A stretch of 64,000 nucleotides of DNA from Salibacterium halotolerans. GTDB lineage: Bacteria > Bacillota > Bacilli > Bacillales > Marinococcaceae. The notes below the pieces were generated by a model. The model had not been told where the DNA came from. It searched no databases and saw nothing but the letters and a program-made list of their open reading frames with translations. Below are positions 45,879 through 54,749 of this stretch, piece by piece (within the stretch, counting starts at the first letter, position 1; every line of letters starts with the position of its first letter). Both the position numbers and the translations under genes were made by a program. The stretch spans positions 62,001 to 126,000 of the forward strand of contig NZ_FOXD01000001.1 in NCBI RefSeq assembly GCF_900115625.1, read 5' to 3'.

Positions 45879-47099
45879 ATGGTACAAACCGGAAGTTTTC
45901 AATGGATGAAATCATTAAATAAATCTATTATATTAAATAAAATACGCACGAACGGGCCGATTTCACGCGCTCAGATCGCCAAAGATACCAAGCTGACACC
46001 CCCGACCGTGAGCAGTATCGTGAAAGAGTGGCTGGATCAGGGCTTTGTGAAAGAAAGCAGTCTTGGAACGTCGCAGGGCGGACGGAAACCGACGATGCTC
46101 GAGATGAACAACAGCGCGTTTTTTGTGATAGGTATCGACGCCGGCCCGGAAGAAATGGAAATGATCATCTCGGATTTGTCCGGTGACATCGTGGACCACG
46201 CCCGGATGCCGATCCCACCGTCCATCGGGGAGCAGGATTTTATGGACATGCTGCAGGACGGAATAGACCGGTTCTTACACACATATAATCATCTCCGTGA
46301 AAATATCATCGGCATAGGTGTCGCCATGCACGGTGTGGTGGATGCGGCGTCGGGGATATCGCTTTATGCGCCGAATCTGAATCTGCGTGACATGCCGATA
46401 AAAGAGGAACTGGAAGCTGCTTTTCCCTATTCGGTGAAGGTCGAAAATGACGCAAGAGCGATGGCGCTAGGAGAAGCCTGGTTCGGCGAAAGCGGGGAGG
46501 CCCACAGCATGATGGCCGTCAACATCGGCCGCGGTATCGGAGCCGGTATGGTCATAGACGGAAAGCTGTATCACGGGGAATTTGATACAGCTGGAGAAGT
46601 CGGGCACATGACGATTGATATTCACGGAGAAACGTGTCAGTGCGGCAATACCGGGTGCCTTCAGACGATGGCCTCCGGACCGGCGCTTGCCGCTAAAGCA
46701 GAGAAAGTGGCAGCATCCGGGGAAGCCGCGGCACTGTCTGAAAGAGCTTCCCGCAGCGGCGGCGTCATCACCGGGGAACTGGTGTATGAAACGGCGCTGG
46801 CAGGAGATGAGGTGTGCCGGAAGCTGCTCGAAGACACCGGCCGTTACATCGGCATCGGCTTCACGAACCTGATTCACGTCATGAACCCCGGCAAAATCGT
46901 GATCGGAGGAGGTGTGTCCAAAGCAGCATCTTATATCCTTCCTCCGATAAAAGGAGAAATTGAGAAGCGGGCCCTGACGACAAAAGCCAAGCACACCGAC
47001 GTCGTCGTTTCCGGACTCGGCGACCAGGTCACAGCACTCGGCGCCGTCTCGCTCGTGCTGGTCGAGCTGTTTGACCCTGAAGTGATCGTTTCGCAGTGA
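45879..47099 (+). CDS. ROK-family transcriptional repressor, probable regulator of the galactan locus
   Basis: The 406-residue protein has an N-terminal winged helix (about residues 12-72, with SRAQIAKDTKLTPPTVSSIV) and a ROK domain with IGIDAGPEE, GEVGHMTIDIHG and the zinc motif CQCGNTGC. It resembles XylR but is a distinct paralogue. The TTAATTAA-N-TTAATTAA palindrome in its own promoter also occurs before the GH30 and importer genes 11-13 kb away and not at the xylose promoters. I infer that it represses the galactan genes. The ligand is unknown. Confidence 0.88.
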   Translation: MVQTGSFQWMKSLNKSIILNKIRTNGPISRAQIAKDTKLTPPTVSSIVKEWLDQGFVKESSLGTSQGGRKPTMLEMNNSAFFVIGIDAGPEEMEMIISDLSGDIVDHARMPIPPSIGEQDFMDMLQDGIDRFLHTYNHLRENIIGIGVAMHGVVDAASGISLYAPNLNLRDMPIKEELEAAFPYSVKVENDARAMALGEAWFGESGEAHSMMAVNIGRGIGAGMVIDGKLYHGEFDTAGEVGHMTIDIHGETCQCGNTGCLQTMASGPALAAKAEKVAASGEAAALSERASRSGGVITGELVYETALAGDEVCRKLLEDTGRYIGIGFTNLIHVMNPGKIVIGGGVSKAASYILPPIKGEIEKRALTTKAKHTDVVVSGLGDQVTALGAVSLVLVELFDPEVIVSQ

Positions 47100-47241
47100 A
47101 TACGCTTTGGATGGTATAACAGTCCATTAACGATTTTGACTAGTGAGGGACTGCTGAATGATAAAGCCACCGATATGTGAAAGAATAGGACAGAATGTCA
47201 ACTGCTTTGTAGATCATGGTAAGATAAACAAAAGGAGCGTG

Positions 47242-47535
47242 ATGAATGTGACGATGGAATCCTTTAAGGTAAACCTGCCCAAAGAATTTCTCCCAGTGAT
47301 TCAAACGATGGAAGGATCAGATGTGGATGCTAAAGTAAGAGTATCTCTTGCAATCGGACTTTTTGCCGAAAAACAGGTAACTCTGGCCCGTGCGGCAACG
47401 TTAGCGGAAATGCCTTTGGCTGAATTCATTGATGTATTACGCTCAAAAAATCTTCCATGGTTGGAATATACGGAAGATCATTTAAAAGAGGACCAGAAAG
47501 CAATACATGACATTCTTAAAGAGGAAGAGAAATGA
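47242..47535 (+). CDS. UPF0175-family antitoxin
   Basis: The 97-residue protein matches the UPF0175 family: a short N-terminal strand (SFKVNLPKEF) and a helical core (VRVSLAIGLFAEKQVTLARAATLAEMPLAEFIDVLRSKN). These are DNA-binding-like antitoxins commonly paired with DUF3368 PIN-domain toxins, and exactly such a gene follows with an ATGA overlap. The frame is open further upstream (to 47158), but the AAAGGAGCG ribosome site at 47231 points to the ATG at 47242. Confidence 0.85.
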   Translation: MNVTMESFKVNLPKEFLPVIQTMEGSDVDAKVRVSLAIGLFAEKQVTLARAATLAEMPLAEFIDVLRSKNLPWLEYTEDHLKEDQKAIHDILKEEEK

Positions 47536-48035
47536 CAAAAGTTCTTGTTAACTCTACGCCTATTATTGGCCTTTCCATGATCGGAAAGCTTTCTCTTTTA
47601 ACAGATTTATTTGATGATGTGCTGGTCCCCGAAGCGGTTTTTTATGAAATCATTCATGACCACACCTCAAAGTCTCATGGAAAACAGGAACTTTTAGAGT
47701 TTATAGATAAAGGAACGTTTCAATTGTACCGCGTCGAAAACAGTCCAATGGTCCAAAAGTTGTACGGAAAACTTCATGAGGGTGAACTGGAAGTTATCGT
47801 TGGAGCGAAGGAGTTAAATGTGTCATATGTGATTATAGACGAAAAGGCTGCCCGTACTTTATCGAAAACTTTTATGCTTACGCCAATTGGAACCCTCGGT
47901 ATTTTAATACTCGCTAAGAAAAAAGGAAAAATTGAAGCCATCAAGCCAATATTAGATGAGTTGAAGGAATACAACTTTCATGTATCCAAGTCTCTGTACT
48001 ATAAAGTGCTGCACCAGGCTGGAGAGTTAAGATAG
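47532..48035 (+). CDS. DUF3368 PIN-like toxin
   Basis: The 167-residue protein has the start KVLVNSTPIIGLSMIGKLSLL and the HEGELEVIVGAKELNVSYVIIDEKAAR core of DUF3368 proteins, which are PIN-fold putative ribonucleases. The first acidic residue of the canonical PIN site (usually D in VxDSxxLI) is replaced by N6, a change found within DUF3368, while the later E83, D103 and E104 are present. It overlaps the UPF0175 gene by four bases, as expected for a type II toxin-antitoxin pair. It lies at the left edge of the accessory patch. Confidence 0.85.
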   Translation: MTKVLVNSTPIIGLSMIGKLSLLTDLFDDVLVPEAVFYEIIHDHTSKSHGKQELLEFIDKGTFQLYRVENSPMVQKLYGKLHEGELEVIVGAKELNVSYVIIDEKAARTLSKTFMLTPIGTLGILILAKKKGKIEAIKPILDELKEYNFHVSKSLYYKVLHQAGELR

Positions 48036-48109
48036 AAAAGGATTGGGAATCTAGATTGCTTTTGTAATAGTGTGGCCTTGCACATTAACAATCTTATTCC
48101 CGATAAGTG

Positions 48110-49659
48110 CACTAGTCTTGCAAATAGCTAACATAAAATACTCTTATTGAGAAATAAAACCTTTTTTCGTTTTCGGTTCTTCTCGAATAGACAGGAAGAG
48201 GATAATGATATTCCAATATAGATGGGGTGAAAGTCCATTAATATTGTTTTTTGACATAAGGTTTCGGGCGGAAAATGAAAAAAGGCAGCAGCGTCCAAAA
48301 ACGCCTAGACCTTCTACCATTTTTTCTAATAACATGCTGTTATGTTAGGATCTTTTTTTGAGGATGCTGCTTCTTTGGGTGTTTCCGGGGTCGTCCTGGT
48401 TTGCCTTTTTTCCGCCGTCCTTTGGATGAACGTATTGGTTTCCGTTGGAATTCCTCCATCCATTGGTGCCAGGTCAGAAACCAGTAGTGGCGGATTTTCT
48501 TCAGAATATCCCACGTGGTAACTTTTTTTTCGACCTGTGTCTTCATCCATTCGATAAGACTGTAAGCTATGATGGTCGTATAAATTTGAAGGCACACGGC
48601 TTCTTGCTTATGGTTGTAGGACCGAACGAGATGGAGATGTTGTTTCAGCCACTTGAAAAATAATTCAATCTTCCACCGGTGCCGGTAGACTTCCGTTACT
48701 TCCCAGGCCGTGAGATCCCATCGGTTCGTAAGAACGCGATACTCCCGGTGCTGCTCGTCCTGAAATGCCACAAGGCGCAGCCGGAAGGGTTCTCCCGTTT
48801 CGGGATCCGTTATTTCCACCTCGGCATCCAACGGCGCGTTGGGATTATCGGAAGGTTGGTTATACCGGACGACCGGGCATTTCATGTTTTTTTTGATCCG
48901 CGCCACAAAAGCAATGTTCTGTTGTTCCCATTGATGATAGCGGTGGTAGTGGATGTAGCCCCGGTCCAGCACATACGTTGTGTCCTGATCCACAATCAAA
49001 CCGGCGGCTCCTTCCTTATCGGACACCACGGCTGTGGATAACACCAGATCATCCGGATAGCCTGTTTCCTCGTTGAGGACAACATAGCGGAGATGGATTT
49101 TCACCGCGTTCTTATCTTTGTTGCAGTACGCCCATTCCCCCGCTTTGTCAGGAAGGCTGATTTCCCTTCCATCTACGACATGGAGCTTTCCAAGGTTCGG
49201 AAAAGAAGGCGTACCGCTGTACTGATGATCAAGCTTTTGTAAACACTGCATAGCCAGTTCCTGCAGCGTCGAAACCGATAAGGCTTCCATCTTTCGATAG
49301 ATGGTGGACCCGTGCACCGTTTCAAGGTTCAGCGCCCGTCGGAGTTCGGGCCTCATCCGGAGATTTTCTTCAATATCCGAGAGCGATTCGTGCTGGCGCA
49401 GCTGAGCCTTGATAAGAAGGTCGAGAGCCTGACCGATCAACAGCTTCTTCGCCCCATGATCGTGAAAGGGATTCCGAAAACCAATGCTGTGAATGGAGGA
49501 AAGAATATGTTCACAAACCGTTTTTTCTGGTATACTGTTACCCATGGTTTAGTCTCCTTTGTAGAGTTTTTGGGCCTCTACAATAGGAGATTTTTTATGT
49601 TTGTACATGCAAAATAACCCACAAATGACACTTGTAGGAAGTTATTTGCAAGACTAGTG
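48110..49659. mobile_element. IS4-type insertion sequence, 1550 bp
   Basis: Terminal inverted repeats CACTAGTCTTGCAAATA lie at 48110-48126 and, inverted, at 49643-49659 (17 of 17 identical, similarity continuing to about 20). They bracket a single transposase gene on the minus strand. About 210 bases of non-coding sequence separate the left repeat from the transposase stop. No direct target duplication is visible next to the ends (flanks CCGATAAGTG and TTTACCGGGT), so the element may have arrived by rearrangement or lost its duplication. Confidence 0.88.
48340..49545 (-). CDS. IS4-family DDE transposase
   Basis: The 401-residue protein has the DDE residues of IS4-type transposases: D125 in LHVVDGREIS, D194 in YVLDRGYIHYH, and E294 in the Y-R-x-R-W-x-I-E-x-F-F-K signature (YRHRWKIELFFKWLKQHL). 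The C-terminal tail is very basic (GRRKKGKPGRPRKHPKKQ). It is intact and has an AAAGGAG ribosome site, so the element may be active. It mobilises the IS through the 17-bp ends. Confidence 0.92.
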   Translation of the reverse strand: MGNSIPEKTVCEHILSSIHSIGFRNPFHDHGAKKLLIGQALDLLIKAQLRQHESLSDIEENLRMRPELRRALNLETVHGSTIYRKMEALSVSTLQELAMQCLQKLDHQYSGTPSFPNLGKLHVVDGREISLPDKAGEWAYCNKDKNAVKIHLRYVVLNEETGYPDDLVLSTAVVSDKEGAAGLIVDQDTTYVLDRGYIHYHRYHQWEQQNIAFVARIKKNMKCPVVRYNQPSDNPNAPLDAEVEITDPETGEPFRLRLVAFQDEQHREYRVLTNRWDLTAWEVTEVYRHRWKIELFFKWLKQHLHLVRSYNHKQEAVCLQIYTTIIAYSLIEWMKTQVEKKVTTWDILKKIRHYWFLTWHQWMEEFQRKPIRSSKGRRKKGKPGRPRKHPKKQHPQKKILT

Positions 49660-49816
49660 TTTACCGGGTCATTTGACGAAATAAATAGTGACGACAATCT
49701 TCACCAAAATATCGGTCTGAGGTAGTAGAAAGCCCCATTCTTAAAAACGATGCAGAAGCAACTTTAAATGGTTAAAATGCACCTAAAGGAAATAAAAAGA
49801 GAGAAGGGTTTACTTT

Positions 49817-51247
49817 ATGAAACAAGGAACAGGGATTCGTGATTTCGAACGATATTGTGATGAGATTTTGAAAAAGTACAAAATACCTGGTTTTGCAATT
49901 GGGTTATCCAAAGATGGTGAGTTGTGTTATGAGAAAGAGTTTGGTTTTCGTGACATTGAAGCAAAGCTTCCCTTATCACCAGATACCGTTTTTGGAGTCG
50001 GCTCAATAACGAAGGCACTAACAGCTGTTGCTATTCTTCAGTTACAAGAAAAGGGGAGGCTGAATGTAGATGACCTTGTCATCAAATATTTACCGGAATT
50101 TAAGACGCCGAGTGAAGAGCAAACCAAACAAATGACGATTCATCATTTTTTGACACACTCATCAGGCCTGCCACCATTAGCCACGTTAATGGGTGCAGTA
50201 AAGAAAAGTATGGAAAAGGATCCAAAATTCGAAGAAGATCAACAGCAAGAGAATCCATTGGATGCGATCCAGGAGATTGATACACATTCGGAGTTAATGG
50301 ATGCCATTGCAAATGCAGAATTCACACTACTTGGGGCACCGGGAACCGAATTCAGTTATTCAAATGACGCCTATGCCCTTTTAGGTGCCATAATCGAACG
50401 CATCAGCGGTATACCGTATGAACAATATGTGCAAGAAAACATTTTAGAGCCTGCCGGTATGCAACATAGTGTTTTTCAATATAAAGAATTGCAGGAATAT
50501 GAAGATATAGCTGTCTTATACGACATGCGAAATAAAGATAATGGAGATATTATATTTAGATCCAATAATCCTTGTGACGCTCCAGCAATGCGTGCGGCAG
50601 GATTTTTAAAGTCGACAGTGAATGACATGCTCAAATTTGCAAATATGATTCGAAATGACGGGGAGGTAGGTCACATACGAGTCCTCTCGCCTGAAAGTGT
50701 GGCGTCCATGACAACACCATATATCCAATGTGCCCACGGGACTTACTACGGTTACGGATTAATGATCACTCCAGATTTCTTTGGATATAAGCTCATTCAG
50801 CATGGTGGGGATATTAAAGGGGTAACGGCTCAGATGAATATTCTTCCCGAACTCGGGCTAACGGGAATATCGCTTGCAAACTTAGCTGGAGCCCCGTCTT
50901 CAAAACTTCTCTTTGGTGCATGTGCCGGTTACTTGGGCAAGCCCATCGATGAATCGCATTTAAACGTTGAGGTTGTTGACTTGGCAATTGAAAGTTTAAA
51001 GGAATATGAGGGAACGTTCATATCAGGTGATGGTATGAAAAATGTATTTTATGTAGAAGATGGAAAACTGCATTTAGCAACCGCTGGATTGCTTGATGTC
51101 GTGCTTAAGCCAATTGGGGATGACCAATTTTTATTTACCATGAGGGAACTGGATACTACTATTCGTTTTGTGAGAGACGAGAACAAGAACATTCATCGGG
51201 TTGAATTTGCATTCAGACAAATTCCAAAGGTGGAGGGAAAAAATTAA
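49817..51247 (+). CDS. serine beta-lactamase-like hydrolase (class C/PBP4* fold)
   Basis: The 476-residue protein has the serine beta-lactamase fold of the EstB/PBP4*-type esterases and peptidases. The catalytic S63-x-x-K66 lies in GSITKALTA, the second motif is YSN in EFSYSNDAYALLG, and the third is HGG (LIQHGGDIKG, in place of KTG). A lipocalin-like C-terminal domain spans about residues 385-470. There is no signal peptide, so it is probably cytoplasmic. The gene is visibly AT-richer than its neighbours and lies between two transposase genes, suggesting recent transfer. Function beyond serine hydrolase is unknown. Confidence 0.85.
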   Translation: MKQGTGIRDFERYCDEILKKYKIPGFAIGLSKDGELCYEKEFGFRDIEAKLPLSPDTVFGVGSITKALTAVAILQLQEKGRLNVDDLVIKYLPEFKTPSEEQTKQMTIHHFLTHSSGLPPLATLMGAVKKSMEKDPKFEEDQQQENPLDAIQEIDTHSELMDAIANAEFTLLGAPGTEFSYSNDAYALLGAIIERISGIPYEQYVQENILEPAGMQHSVFQYKELQEYEDIAVLYDMRNKDNGDIIFRSNNPCDAPAMRAAGFLKSTVNDMLKFANMIRNDGEVGHIRVLSPESVASMTTPYIQCAHGTYYGYGLMITPDFFGYKLIQHGGDIKGVTAQMNILPELGLTGISLANLAGAPSSKLLFGACAGYLGKPIDESHLNVEVVDLAIESLKEYEGTFISGDGMKNVFYVEDGKLHLATAGLLDVVLKPIGDDQFLFTMRELDTTIRFVRDENKNIHRVEFAFRQIPKVEGKN

Positions 51248-51465
51248 AAAAGCGATCTTCAATTATAGGGAGCGTTTGTGGCATAAAGACTGGATTTTAA
51301 ACGACTTTATTGTTACATTCAGGGGTTATTATTTAGTAATTGTGTAGAAAACTAAACAACCACGTCTGTTGATTTGACATGAATATCCATTAAAAATGTA
51401 TACAAAAAGAGACATCCTTAGCTAGACTGGAGTTGCGACACAACACATCAGAAAGGATGTCTCTC

Positions 51466-52671
51466 TTGAACCATCGTATCACATTCCCGAACTTACTCCA
51501 AAAACGACATCTCGATGCGCTATGATAGGCTGCAGGAGCTCTTAGAAACCGTCGGTTATATCGATACCGGCCGCAAATTGGATGGGTTCACCCTGCTTCA
51601 CTATTTAACGAACGCGTCGGCCCATGCTTGGACAGGATACCGCCAAAGTGCTTTGGAAGACCCCGGCATGAACGGCCGGAGGTGGAACATTCCCCGCTTT
51701 CTAAAAAAGCGGGGAATGTTCCTTATACGATTTTTAAAAAGCTGTTCCATACGCTGATAGCTATGTGCAATCGGCCCACACGCCTGGCTTTGAACCTTGA
51801 CAAGGACCTTCTCGTTATCGATGCCACCATGATCACCGTTGGGGAAAACCGGCTCCCCTGGGCGCTTTATCATGGCAAGCGTTCCGGTGTGAAGCTTCAT
51901 GTGGCCTATACACCTTCTACGGGAATGCCGCTGCAGGTGGAGGAGACCAGGGCTCGAAAACATGACGGTCCCATCGGTCCATCGTTGAATCATAGGGATT
52001 CCATCCTTGTCGAAGACCGCGCTTATTTTAAGATCCAGCGCATCGATTCGTTTTTGGCAGAAGAGCAGTCCTTTGTCATCCGGATGAAAGAAAATGTCAA
52101 GATTGTCCGGCCGACATCGTTAAAAAACCTGCACAGGGAGGACTCGCGTGTCACCCGGGATATCACCTGCCATCTGGGTTCCGCCCAGGTCCGTTCGAAG
52201 CAGCGGCATCGCGTGGTGTTCTTCCGGGATGATTACGGAAATGAAATCCGGGTTGTGACCGATCTTAGAACGGTAGATGCCGATACGATGGCCGCCATCT
52301 ACCGGGAACACTGGCAGATTGAATCCTTTTTCCGGTGGATCAAGCAGTATTTGAACATACCAACGTTGTTTGGAACGACGCCGAACACCGTATTTAACCA
52401 GCTTTATGCAGCCTTGATTACGCATCTCCTGCTGCGTTGGTTATATCAGCGTACCTCCAAAGGAGAAGTGATAGAAACGCTGTCTTTCATCTCCTTCACA
52501 CGCCATTTTCTAGCTCAAAATCTACCGATCGACTGGCTGAGTGAAATGGCTGCTTCCTTAAAAAGGTGGAGGCAGTCTCACGGGACAAATATGTTAAATG
52601 ATAAATATTCAATAGGCGTGGATTACAGCAGCTGTTTCGCAGGGCTTTTTTATATGCAAACAAGGAGATAA
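51466..52671 (+). pseudogene. frameshifted IS4-type transposase
   Basis: A TTG-started frame from 51466 (MNHRITFPNLLQKRHLDAL) stops at 51523. Homologous sequence continues in the next frame from YDRLQELLETVGY to about residue HAWTGYRQSALEDPG. It then returns to the first frame at VEHSPLSKKAGNVPY and runs to 52671 with intact DDE-type motifs (LLVIDATMI, ILVEDRAYFK, YREHWQIESFFRWIKQYL). Two compensating frameshifts are the simplest reading, so the gene is probably dead. Its ribosome site lies within an 11-bp inverted repeat (51409-51419/51453-51463), and a perfect 17-bp hairpin occupies 51684-51722. Terminal repeats are not convincing: only a weak CCACGYCTRTTGA pair lies near 51359 and 52622. 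Confidence 0.8.
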
Positions 52672-52689
52672 TCATTCGTAGTTATTATT

Positions 52690-52718
52690 TTGATGTTATG
52701 AGAATAGTATGGTATATT
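52690..52718 (+). promoter_or_regulatory. promoter of the candidate antisense RNA
   Basis: TTGATG (52690-52695), a 17-bp spacer and TATATT (52713-52718), with an extended -10 TGG directly before it, form a good sigma-A promoter with no open reading frame downstream. Confidence 0.7.
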
Positions 52719-52724
52719 GAGGAT

Positions 52725-52870
52725 ACAATAAAAGACAGAGGCAGCTGCTAACTGCCCCTGTCTATTGAGCGATGCGAACGGCCCTTCAAAGAGGGCAACA
52801 ATTTTAACGGGGAATTCAAAACCCCATCCTTATTAGAGTTGCCGCTCTATTTTAAGGATGGGGTTTTACT
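52725..52870 (+). ncRNA. candidate structured antisense RNA (type I antitoxin-like)
   Basis: A transcript from the promoter at 52690-52718 would begin near 52725 and first fold GACAG-A-GGCAG with CTGCC-C-CTGTC (52734-52762, one mismatch). It would end at the bidirectional hairpin 52818-52867 about 145 nt downstream. It contains no plausible gene. Its 3' end overlaps the 3' end of the convergent small-toxin transcript, the arrangement known from TxpA/RatA in B. subtilis. The pairing function is inference. Confidence 0.55.
52818..52867. terminator. bidirectional terminator shared by toxin mRNA and antisense RNA
   Basis: AAAACCCCATCCTTA (52818-52832) pairs perfectly over 15 bp with 52853-52867, and AGAG/CTCT pairs inside the loop. 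A and T runs at the two ends allow termination on both strands. The toxin stop codon lies at the edge of the stem. Confidence 0.88.
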
Positions 52871-52934
52871 TTCTGCCTGACACCACGATAAGCAATATTG
52901 TCAGCATTATCATGATAAGTTGATAATCAGACAT
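52866..52934 (-). CDS. 22-residue hydrophobic peptide, candidate type I toxin
   Basis: The frame encodes MSDYQLIMIMLTILLIVVSGRK, a short N-terminal segment, one hydrophobic stretch of about 14 residues and a basic tail. The beginning resembles the M-S/T-x-Y-E/Q-x-L-M-x-M pattern of the small TxpA/BsrG-type membrane toxins of bacilli, though it is shorter. The ribosome site AAGGGGGTG is very strong but can be closed by CCCC pairing with GGGG (52942-52957), as in regulated toxin mRNAs. A TGGTATCAT extended -10 lies about 70 bases upstream. It converges with a candidate antisense RNA that shares its terminator. Confidence 0.6.
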   Translation of the reverse strand: MSDYQLIMIMLTILLIVVSGRK

Positions 52935-53003
52935 AGCACCACCCCCTTTCTATGGGGAGTGGCTGCTCATCCTTAGAGGGAAATCCCGTTGCATCTATTA
53001 TCT

Positions 53004-53012
53004 ATGATACCA
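53004..53012 (-). promoter_or_regulatory. extended -10 of the candidate toxin gene
   Basis: On the minus strand TGG-TATCAT forms an extended -10 about 70 bases before the small peptide start, leaving a structured leader. No good -35 is visible. Confidence 0.5.
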
Positions 53013-53099
53013 CGAAAATGCTTCTATTTGTTGCCTGCATCCATGATAAAAATGTAACATGAGATCTTCCAACATTGCCTTTTCTCCTTCGACCACTAA

Positions 53100-53136
53100 A
53101 AAAACGTAAGTATGGAACAGCCATACTTACGTTTTT
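53100..53136. terminator. terminator after aldA
   Basis: AAAAACGTAAGTATGG (53100-53115) pairs perfectly over 16 bp with 53121-53136 around AACAG. T-runs follow on the minus strand (for aldA) and on the plus strand. Confidence 0.92.
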
Positions 53137-53179
53137 ATTCCTTTCCGTTTCTTTTCCGCACGTAGGAACGAAGCCGTTA

Positions 53180-54628
53180 TTACTGGATATCGTCTTTATA
53201 CTGCATGTACACGACGTGGGTTTCGAGGTGTTCTTCTAGTCCGTGACGGCCGTCGGCGCCGCCGATGCCGGATTGTTTACGGCCGGCGTGGAAGCCTTGG
53301 ATGGCTTCGAAGTTTTCGCGGTTCACGAAGGTTTCGCCGAATTCAAGGCCGTTGACGGCTTTCATGATTTCGTGCATGTTTTCGCTGAATATCGAAGACG
53401 ACAGTCCGTATTCGGTGTCGTTGGATTTTTCGATGACTTCGTCCATCGTCTGGAACGTCACAATCGGAAGAACCGGTCCGAAGATTTCCTGCTGGATGAC
53501 GTTCATGTCCTGCGTCACATTACTAAGCACGGTCGGTTCGAAGTAATAGCCGTCTGTGTTTTCAGCTGGTGTTCTGCCGGTTTCGACGAAGGCGCCGGCT
53601 TTCACCGCTTCGTTCACCATGTCGGTGACGCTGTCGAGCTGTTCCTGCCCGACGAGCGGACCGATATCGGCATCGCTGTCCTGCAGCGGATCGCCGTACG
53701 TGGCCTGTTTCATTTTCTCTGTGATGCGTTTCGTGAATGCTTCGGCGACGTCTTCATGCACGTAAACGCGTTCTGCGTTGGTGCAGGCTTGTCCGTTATT
53801 GATCATGCGGGACTGGTAGATGTTTTCCACTGCGGTGTCAAGGTCGGCGTGCTTGGTCACAATCGCCGGCGCCTTGCCGCCGAGTTCGAGGTTCACTTTG
53901 GTCATCGTCTGCGCAGCGGCTTCCATCACAGCGGTGCCGGCCGGTTTGCTTCCGGTCATGGAGACCATGCCGATGTTTTCGTGGCTGGCCAGGGTGCTGC
54001 CGACCGAGGAGCCTTTGCCGTAGACAATGTTCAGCACACCGTCCGGGAGACCGATAGAGTGAATCAGTTTCATCATTTCCCCGGCTGTGACTGGTGTGAC
54101 CTGCGCGGGTTTAATGACGGCGGTGCATCCGGTCAAGAGCGCCGGTGCGACTTTACGGGCAAAAATGAAGATCGGGAAGTTCCAAGGAATGATACCGCCG
54201 ATGACGCCGATCGGTTTTTTCATAACGAATATATTTTCATTCGAACGGTCACTGTTCAGAATTTCACCTTCGTATTTTCTGGCCCAGCCGGCCATGTACC
54301 GGAAGTAGTCGACGGCGGTGTCCACTTCGGCTTCGGACAGGGCGAGGACTTTTCCGTTTTCTTCGGTCAGGGTCCGGGCGAGGTGATCTTTGTTCTGCTC
54401 AAACAGGTCGGCGATGCGGCTTAAATACCCGGCGCGTTCGGACGCCGGTGTCTGACTCCAGCTGCCAAAGGCGCTGCGCGCAGCCTGGACCGCCTGCCTG
54501 GTTTCCTCCGCCGTACCGGACGGGGTGGTCGCAATCGTCTCTTTCGTTGCGGGGTTTTCGACGGTAATCGTTTCGTTATGCACCGGTGTCACCCAGCTGC
54601 CGTTTATATAATGAGTAAAGGTGGTCAA
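53180..54628 (-). CDS. aldA: aldehyde dehydrogenase, AldA (lactaldehyde/glycolaldehyde) type
   Basis: The protein of about 482 residues is a full-length NAD(P)-dependent aldehyde dehydrogenase. It shows GGIIPWNFPIFIFARK, the general-base glutamate in LELGGKAPAIV, the catalytic cysteine in NNGQACTNAERVYVH, and the C-terminal NRENFEAIQGFHAGRKQSG that is characteristic of E. coli AldA. The TTG at 54628 has an AGGAGGT ribosome site at the right distance, so the longer frame to 54655 is not used. It is monocistronic with a strong terminator. It lies 1.5 kb from the carotenoid operon, which lacks its expected aldehyde dehydrogenase, but resemblance to AldA argues for small hydroxyaldehydes. Confidence 0.88.
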   Translation of the reverse strand: MTTFTHYINGSWVTPVHNETITVENPATKETIATTPSGTAEETRQAVQAARSAFGSWSQTPASERAGYLSRIADLFEQNKDHLARTLTEENGKVLALSEAEVDTAVDYFRYMAGWARKYEGEILNSDRSNENIFVMKKPIGVIGGIIPWNFPIFIFARKVAPALLTGCTAVIKPAQVTPVTAGEMMKLIHSIGLPDGVLNIVYGKGSSVGSTLASHENIGMVSMTGSKPAGTAVMEAAAQTMTKVNLELGGKAPAIVTKHADLDTAVENIYQSRMINNGQACTNAERVYVHEDVAEAFTKRITEKMKQATYGDPLQDSDADIGPLVGQEQLDSVTDMVNEAVKAGAFVETGRTPAENTDGYYFEPTVLSNVTQDMNVIQQEIFGPVLPIVTFQTMDEVIEKSNDTEYGLSSSIFSENMHEIMKAVNGLEFGETFVNRENFEAIQGFHAGRKQSGIGGADGRHGLEEHLETHVVYMQYKDDIQ

Positions 54629-54749
54629 TGTTGTACCTCCTGTCTTGTATATCATGATAAAATGGGGTCACTTTCGAAGCAGTACCGAAAACAATCCGGC
54701 ACGGCCTGTGTTCCACTTGAAAGCCGTGTACAAACATAAGGAGGTCTGC

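Noticed and set aside
48127-48339. Small frame of 63 codons at 48144-48335 inside the IS
   Set aside because: No ribosome site, no resemblance to known accessory genes, and it lies in the non-coding tail of the IS.
48100-49669. Target-site duplication flanking the IS
   Set aside because: The ten bases next to each end differ completely, so no duplication can be claimed.
51703-51709. A-AAA-AAG heptamer as proof of programmed -1 frameshifting in the second transposase
   Set aside because: The frame upstream of the heptamer already encodes the family-like VEHSPLSKKA in the final frame, so the shift lies upstream; a second frame break near 51520 also points to decay.
53243-54424. Long open frame (393 codons) antisense to aldA
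   Set aside because: It is an antisense shadow with biased Val/Phe/Gly/His composition, no ribosome site and no recognisable domain; aldA on the other strand has all catalytic motifs.
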